Below are positions 28,401 through 29,361 of a stretch of 29,361 nt of DNA, piece by piece (positions within the stretch are counted from its first letter, which is position 1; each line of letters begins with the position of its first letter). Under the pieces are notes generated by a model. That model worked only from the letters and a program-made list of their open reading frames with translations. It searched no databases and had not been told where the DNA came from. This stretch comes from Hemicentrotus pulcherrimus (taxonomy: Eukaryota > Echinodermata > Echinoidea > Camarodonta > Strongylocentrotidae): assembly GCA_003118195.1 (NCBI GenBank), contig BEXV01002083.1, positions 1 to 29,361 on the forward strand, written 5' to 3'. The position numbers and the translations under genes are program-made.

Positions 28401-29361
28401 GTAAACCAGAAAAATGACCTGCACAATGGATTTACATCATTTCAATGAATCAATTTTGGTGCATAAACGACAATGCAATTTAAGAAAAATTCTTTTAAAA
28501 CCTTATGAGATATCTTTGATATAATTGTACCCTGTCAAGTTTTTTTGTTATTGCATAAGTGAAGCATGTCTCTTTTGCCTTCTTTTTTTCTGAAAATGTA
28601 GTTAGGCAACGTTTCCTATGGAAAGATTCTTGTGGCTTCAAACTTGACCAAATTCTACGCCAGAAAGACGTTGACATGGGCAAACACATCTCTGGTGATG
28701 GTAAACAAGAATCTCTATGATCTCTTGGATGTATCCAACACAACCCTCAGAGAGGTTGTTCTTCCAATCCTGAACCAAACTGCCAGGGACCTCATTGTCT
28801 TCCTTAACCGCACCCGTTCCCAACCATGGAGGGTTACCATCAACGAGACGATGTGCTTCCTTAACAGGACATCGGTCATTGTGATGAACAAAGCCAATGA
28901 GACCCTTGTTATTGTCCAAGCAAAAGCCATAGAAGTATGGAAGAATCTAACATCGGAAGAGAGCATTGCCAAAATGAAGATGTACCTTAACAACACCAAA
29001 AATCTGATTGTCAGGAGTCTAAAGGGTGCCAATGAAACCATCTATATGATCCGCGACAGGAGCATCAATCTGGTCATCTACATCAGGGATGAAACTCGAC
29101 TTGTCAATCTCTCCAGGGAGTATGCTCTTCTGGTCAGGAACCTGACCAAGAACTCAATCTACCAGGCTAAGAATATGACAGCAAGGACAATCAACTATGC
29201 CCGCAACATGACTAACACCATTGTGACCTACATCCAGGGACCTGCCAAAGACTTCACCATGGAATATGTGACATATGTCAACAACACCATGGCAGGTATG
29301 ACATCAGTATTCCTGGCAAATATACATCTCAAATCTTCATTCTTATTTCAACTAAAGAATA
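5983..29361 (+). CDS. apoB-like: ApoB/apolipophorin-like large lipid transfer protein (3' end outside window)
   Basis: Joined coding exons: 5983-6040, 9538-9591, 11297-11826, 12011-12221, 12367-12646, 13194-13461, 13583-13687, 13952-14337, 14561-14801, 15046-15300, 15578-15781, 15974-16176, 16312-16716, 16942-17102, 17348-17699, 17963-18200, 18543-18762, 19085-19329, 19586-19883, 20223-25093, 25450-28332, 28602-29295. They total 13162 bases, 4387 codons plus one base, with every junction GT-AG and phase-consistent. The product should be a secreted lipoprotein backbone: an N-terminal lipid transfer module that loads lipid, then beta and alpha lipid-binding regions. Residues ~38-1070 align by eye with human apoB, for example NYEAE near the N-terminus, KGFEP...GFFP, and C-x4-VF-x4-C. 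Length already approaches apoB-100. Whether it is an apoB or apolipophorin ortholog cannot be decided here. No VWD domain or stop is reached within the window. Confidence 0.93.
7722..8480 (+). pseudogene. Decayed non-LTR retrotransposon (LINE) reverse transcriptase C-terminus
   Basis: Pieces in shifting frames read as the end of a LINE ORF2. The region 7728-7970 gives DKRKYNFLLKYIPEEWLEN and a Cys-containing segment. Around 8101-8148 is the zinc-knuckle-like CIFCNKEEETIVQLFC. A further frame (about 8258-8410) gives LLLKYFIYICKFKSSLPTN and a Lys-rich tail. In active LINEs the knuckle usually reads CxxC...ETxxHLFxxC; here His is Gln and the last Cys is Ser, so two ligands are lost. At least two frameshifts are needed, and a run of A follows the last segment (8425-8434). 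The element is dead and 5'-truncated. The clade cannot be assigned by eye. Confidence 0.75.
9069..9095. repeat. Perfect 11-bp inverted repeat
   Basis: AAATTTACCGG (9069-9079) and CCGGTAAATTT (9085-9095) with a 5-base loop, in intron 1. No role is evident. Confidence 0.8.
9538..9591 (+). CDS. Exon 2: 54-base exon carrying the N-terminal cysteine
   Basis: Flanked by a pyrimidine-rich acceptor (ttttctccaatctaacag) and a perfect donor (CAG|gtaagt). It is 54 bases, so it keeps the phase-1 frame between exons 1 and 3. It encodes PFGTRLGQEVVPELECS (after a split Gly), residues 20-37. Joined to exon 3 this gives ECSELTRFKEGYSY. Human apoB has CPKDATRFK at the same place, where that Cys pairs with another in the N-terminal domain; exon 3 alone would lack it. 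Human APOB also has a very short second exon (39 bases as I recall). The call rests on splice signals, phase and the cysteine position; no transcript was available. Confidence 0.8.
10213..10256. repeat. Perfect 11-bp inverted repeat, 22-base loop
   Basis: GCTATCATTTC and GAAATGATAGC are exact reverse complements. No known element was recognised around them. Confidence 0.7.
10384..10430 (+). repeat. (GA)n microsatellite
   Basis: Two GA runs split by an aaag interruption and ending in a short G run. Confidence 0.9.
11297..11826 (+). CDS. Exon 3: N-terminal beta-barrel of the lipid transfer module
   Basis: Residues 38-214, phase 1 in and phase 0 out (acceptor tttcag, donor ATG|gtaatt). It begins ELTRFKEGYSYIFNYEAETE, matching the apoB and vitellogenin N-terminal barrel, and keeps three cysteines in CDIAIEAPERC...SC at the spacing of apoB Cys51/61/70. 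Further matches are the segment ILNAKRGILS (apoB ILNIKRGIIS) and VHGNCSSEMTV (apoB VYGNCSTHFTV). In microsomal transfer protein complexes this barrel contacts partner proteins; here it is the first part of the lipid-loading cavity. Confidence 0.95.
12011..12221 (+). CDS. Exon 4: end of the beta-barrel
   Basis: Residues 215-284, phase 0 in and phase 1 out (acceptor ttctcaag, donor A|gtaagt). It contains TCSYELKGTTGEFKGIQCEE and FWPMNFNSESGVRTF, resembling apoB's SCQYTLDAKRKHVAEAIC and PFSYKNKYGM segments. The Cys pair C...C is retained. The split codon joins correctly only to the acceptor at 12366. Confidence 0.93.
12367..12646 (+). CDS. Exon 5: start of the helical domain
   Basis: Residues 285-378. 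Two AGs lie close together at the acceptor (cattag|tttccag); only the first (exon starting at 12367) keeps the phase-1 frame. It then reads ISRSTCLSYELDPKEVGKK, then ITADQAMDILKALVKSSREE, the first helix of the superhelical domain. Later cysteines (CSAYSQTC) resemble apoB QCGQPQC. Donor CAG|gtatgt, phase 2. Confidence 0.92.
12809..13013 (+). mobile_element. LINE 3' end, copy 1: C-terminal ORF remnant and 3' UTR
   Basis: Bases 12809-12907 are open and end in TAG: NTRTVTMWNPLSKITLDATS followed by LEGFKGALPPSI. This is the usual C-terminus of many LINE ORF2 proteins (pattern RTxxxWNxLP...sLxxFKxxL). The 3' UTR follows and ends in a gtagaag-type repeat, as LINE 3' ends often do. Only about 33 codons remain, so it is a severely 5'-truncated dead copy in the same orientation as the host gene. 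Confidence 0.75.
12916..13014. repeat. 25-bp inverted repeat inside the LINE duplication
   Basis: Left arm 12916-12940 (ctagatattttattcctcag...) and right arm 12990-13014 are reverse complements at 23 of 25 bases. The loop is the remaining 3' UTR. Confidence 0.85.
13014..13160 (+). mobile_element. LINE 3' end, copy 2 (tandem, 167-base offset)
   Basis: Repeats copy 1 from its base 12847 onward with very few mismatches (for example gacgct/ggcgct, ccaccc/ccgccc, agcact/agtact), ending in gtagaagtagaagtactagaag. It starts directly after an inverted arm of its own 3' UTR (12990-13014). Confidence 0.8.
13194..13461 (+). CDS. Exon 6: helical domain
   Basis: Residues 378-467, phase 2 in and phase 0 out (acceptor cctaaag, donor GCT|gtaagt). 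It contains EYLLDGLLPCTTMACFSVKN and a run of amphipathic helices (MVTMALQNYPTLELMSEML). These helices form the horseshoe that lines the lipid cavity in lipovitellin-type proteins. Confidence 0.93.
13583..13687 (+). CDS. Exon 7: helical domain
   Basis: Residues 468-502, 105 bases, phase 0 at both ends (acceptor gcttgtag, donor AAG|gtaaaa). It encodes LPEPIVKTIRYLKSLVGNDC and HLALVALK, matching the apoB helix ending LILRVIGN. Confidence 0.93.
13952..14337 (+). CDS. Exon 8: helical domain
   Basis: Residues 503-631, phase 0 in and phase 2 out (acceptor catacag, donor GA|gtgagt). It begins AIGNIGEPVERYDQL (apoB VIGNMGQTMEQL) and contains KAAIQSMRRF (apoB KAAIQALRKM), RIAAYLITMKANPS (apoB RLAAYLMLMRSPS) and CYSHIQNVIESSEP (apoB VASHIANILNSEE). 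This is one of the best-conserved parts of the family and settles the assignment. Confidence 0.96.
14561..14801 (+). CDS. Exon 9: end of helical domain, start of the open beta-sheet
   Basis: Residues 631-711, phase 2 in and phase 0 out (acceptor ttgacag, donor GAG|gtaaga). It reads LKKNLKIAMDGEELP, DIRKYSRFFELS (apoB DFRKFSRNYQLY) and IIFNPESYLPQEVM (apoB LIFDPNNYLPKESM), then LNAFGKSWDIFE. The FNP-x-SYLP motif marks the start of the open beta-sheet in this family. Confidence 0.96.
15046..15300 (+). CDS. Exon 10: open beta-sheet domain with a basic cleavage-like loop
   Basis: Residues 712-796, 255 bases, phase 0 at both ends (acceptor tttgcag, donor CAG|gtataa). It contains MKGFEPIIESVFGPEGFFPE (apoB [20 protein letters not shown]). 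Residues 784-788 are KKMKR in a polar loop; see findings for the possible convertase site. Confidence 0.95.
15578..15781 (+). CDS. Exon 11: open beta-sheet domain
   Basis: Residues 797-864, 204 bases, phase 0 at both ends (acceptor ctttcag, donor CAG|gtcagt). FLRLLGNEFGFVSTSDVLAL corresponds to apoB YLRILGEELGFASLHDLQLL. Confidence 0.95.
15974..16176 (+). CDS. Exon 12: open beta-sheet domain
   Basis: Residues 865-932, phase 0 in and phase 2 out (acceptor attacag, donor AG|gtacgt). It contains RFIIPTGMGMPLNCSINGTA, corresponding to the apoB segment with ELPTGAGLQL, and two sequons. The frame is open only between the splice sites. Confidence 0.93.
16312..16716 (+). CDS. Exon 13: end of the lipid transfer module (DUF1081-type region)
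   Basis: Residues 932-1067, phase 2 at both ends (acceptor cttctag, donor CA|gtaagt). It starts GAVEVLATMGIGLP (apoB VSVEFVTNMGIIIP) and contains RCTNVSKVFGVDLCVSWAYP, matching the apoB disulfide region CKQVFPGLNYCTSGAYSNAS. The Cys pair and the following NAS sequon are both kept. Several more sequons occur in this exon. Confidence 0.95.
16942..17102 (+). CDS. Exon 14: linker after the transfer module
   Basis: Residues 1067-1121, phase 2 in and phase 1 out (acceptor atttcag, donor AG|gtaata). It encodes AYTIDAQYKQIREGGAPAP, then a basic stretch SIGKRNKRNAPAF with the furin-type R-N-K-R at residues 1098-1101 (17033-17044). Confidence 0.9.
17348..17699 (+). CDS. Exon 15: beta region
   Basis: Residues 1121-1238, phase 1 in and phase 2 out (acceptor tttttag, donor TG|gtaagc). 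Alternating hydrophobic and polar residues typical of amphipathic beta-strands, with sequons (RNIT, LNET, FNVS, RNET, KNLT, FNAS). No close named domain recognised. Confidence 0.92.
17963..18200 (+). CDS. Exon 16: beta region
   Basis: Residues 1238-1317, phase 2 in and phase 0 out (acceptor tttgcag, donor TGG|gtaaga). It contains LFPWTGYQINHAKYQTS, a basic patch RRVTRGPMVKRD, and LDWALDFDTVQTVTDEL. Confidence 0.9.
18543..18762 (+). CDS. Exon 17: beta region
   Basis: Residues 1318-1391, phase 0 in and phase 1 out (acceptor tttatag, donor A|gtaagt). It encodes EFPLLDVTLRNVTKVNGYRL and further alternating beta-type sequence. The first 24 bases lack an ATG but are in frame from the acceptor. Confidence 0.9.
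19085..19329 (+). CDS. Exon 18: beta region
   Basis: Residues 1391-1472, phase 1 in and phase 0 out (acceptor cttacag, donor AAG|gtaaaa). It contains LFGETALIDEPVVIDDGVNF and strands ending LTTPIPLLK. Confidence 0.9.
19586..19883 (+). CDS. Exon 19: beta region
   Basis: Residues 1473-1572, phase 0 in and phase 1 out (acceptor aatacag, donor A|gtaagt). It contains FLHLMIDIESGTSGLDHTYT and NWVMDIATPTMVYFQNYTAL. Confidence 0.9.
20223..25093 (+). CDS. Exon 20: giant beta-belt exon (4.87 kb)
   Basis: Residues 1572-3195, phase 1 in and phase 0 out (acceptor ttctacag, donor TTG|gtgagt). The first ~225 codons are non-repetitive beta-type sequence; 20900-24790 is a tandem array of about 37 units of 35 residues; the rest is a non-repetitive tail. 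I count about 54 N-X-S/T sequons in 1623 residues and very few cysteines. In apoB the corresponding beta regions wrap the lipid surface as amphipathic strands, and APOB also encodes most of its beta region in one giant exon. The repeats here are far more regular than in human apoB. Confidence 0.95.
20900..24790 (+). repeat. About 37 tandem 35-residue (105-base) coding repeats
   Basis: Residues 1798-3094, 1297 residues, 35.05 per unit. In unit numbering the pattern is: hydrophobic 1, Asn/Asp 3, Phe/Met/Val 4, hydrophobic 7-8, Phe/Tyr 10, Asp/Glu 11, eleven variable residues, Ser 23, Arg/Lys/Pro 24, hydrophobic 25-26, Asn 27 with Ser/Thr 29. Examples of the first half are ITNHRSLLNFDS, FTNFQHIFTFDR, MNNFRGPMTFDR; of the second half TSRFVNST, ASRFVNSS, TSRLMNTS. 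At least 15 units have the sequon exactly at position 27. A few units are 33-38 residues long. The pattern suggests a beta-hairpin per unit; I know of no named domain for it. Confidence 0.9.
24311..24520 (+). repeat. Recently duplicated pair of 105-base units
   Basis: 24311-24415 and 24416-24520 are adjacent units sharing nearly all residues (for example KWLNSSALFESQMNNSRSLL and RWLNSSAVFEYQMNNSRNLL). They are much closer to each other than other neighbours are. Confidence 0.9.
25094..25449 (+). other. Intron 20
   Basis: 356 bases, AT-rich, bounded by gtgagt and cacag. The flanking exon frames run a little way into it, but those extensions are not protein-like. Confidence 0.85.
25450..28332 (+). 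CDS. Exon 21: giant amphipathic alpha-helical exon (2.88 kb)
   Basis: Residues 3196-4156, 961 codons, phase 0 at both ends (acceptor ttcacag, donor GAG|gtgagt). Composition changes sharply from beta-type to Lys/Glu/Leu-rich helical sequence such as IEELKLKIGEIKERMATLKV. Arrays of 11-residue units, the classic apolipoprotein helix period, occur at 25711-25908, 27250-27381 and 27835-28032. I count about 43 sequons. It corresponds in order to the alpha2 region of apoB, where helices bind lipid reversibly. Short cysteine pair NCTKC near the start. An ATG upstream of the acceptor is in frame but intronic. Confidence 0.94.
25711..25908 (+). repeat. 11-residue helical repeat array A (6 units)
   Basis: Six units of 33 bases with Asn at unit position 5 and Thr at 7: MMLANETLSTT, FSQFNQTFFNQ, ALKLNETLFIQ, LKKLNQTFYTQ, LESLNQTFCTQ, MQKLNETITFA. 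Every unit carries a sequon. Confidence 0.92.
27037..27144 (+). repeat. 18-residue duplication
   Basis: NEYMKRKEQYDEIIVRMG (27037-27090) is followed at once by NEYMKRKVQLDEVITQII (27091-27144). Confidence 0.88.
27250..27381 (+). repeat. 11-residue helical repeat array B (4 units)
   Basis: LTVLYSKMAVN, FTKVYSKELAN, LTKAYSKQVAN, LTKVYSRIAID. The sequon spans unit boundaries: Asn at position 11, Thr at position 2 of the next unit. Confidence 0.9.
27835..28032 (+). repeat. 11-residue helical repeat array C (about 6 units)
   Basis: MKVKLEELKVN, LTMFYKEVKAN, MTRLYGELKEN, ATEMYIIYRQK, AQDMYVLGKEK, FITYKIKAQGK. The first three units keep the boundary sequon as in array B; the last three have lost it. 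Confidence 0.8.
28333..28601 (+). other. Intron 21
   Basis: 269 bases, AT-rich, with a T-rich stretch before the acceptor. Nothing else seen. The other introns not listed (110-480 bases) are similar: AT-rich and without recognisable content. Confidence 0.85.
28602..29295 (+). CDS. Exon 22: helical region (gene continues beyond window)
   Basis: Residues 4157-4387, phase 0 in (acceptor aatgtag). The frame stays open to the window end, but CAG|gtatga at 29295/29296 is a good donor and the following bases are AT-rich and intron-like, so I end the exon there in phase 1. About 17 sequons in 231 residues, the densest of the three large exons. It ends in an 11-residue array. The downstream beta2/alpha3-like regions and stop lie outside the window. 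Confidence 0.85.
29076..29240 (+). repeat. 11-residue helical repeat array D (5 units)
   Basis: IYIRDETRLVN, LSREYALLVRN, LTKNSIYQAKN, MTARTINYARN, MTNTIVTYIQG. Same boundary sequon as arrays B and C. Confidence 0.85.

Noticed and set aside
29296..29361. Coding continuation of exon 22 to the window edge
   Set aside because: The frame is open, but composition turns AT-rich right after a good CAG|gtatga donor, so it is more likely intron. Not excluded.

Overview
This window looks like invertebrate animal DNA. It is AT-rich between genes, carries many microsatellites and decayed non-LTR retrotransposon pieces, and its genes have short introns with canonical GT-AG sites. I see no bacterial-style operons, rRNA, tRNA or CRISPR. 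The style suggests a marine invertebrate, possibly an echinoderm, but nothing in the sequence proves that.

Layout on the + strand: (1) positions 1-170 are the last coding exon of an unidentified upstream gene, followed by its 3' UTR with AATAAA signals at 372 and 895. (2) Positions ~920-5880 are intergenic, with purine tracts, A-rich runs, GAT/GA microsatellites and short tandem duplications, and no gene I can support. (3) A TATA-containing promoter lies at ~5780-5935. (4) From 5983 to the end of the window runs one very large gene of the large lipid transfer protein family (apolipoprotein B / apolipophorin type). I resolve 22 coding exons whose splice phases all agree, giving 4387 codons, and the gene continues past the window.

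The protein reads, in order: signal peptide (exon 1); a 54-base exon supplying the N-terminal cysteine (exon 2); the lipid transfer module homologous to the apoB N-terminus (exons 3-13); the start of the beta region (exons 14-19); a 4.87-kb exon holding about 37 tandem 35-residue beta-type repeats, many with an N-glycosylation sequon at the same position (exon 20); and a 2.88-kb exon plus exon 22 of amphipathic helices built in places from 11-residue repeats, again with a sequon per unit. I count about 114 N-X-S/T sequons by eye in exons 20-22. The order (transfer module, beta belt, alpha region) is that of apoB, and length and giant exons also resemble apoB. The regular glycosylated repeats are the most unusual part of the window.

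Intron 1 carries the decayed 3' end of a LINE reverse transcriptase. Intron 5 carries a second LINE 3' end, tandemly duplicated with an inverted arm between the copies.
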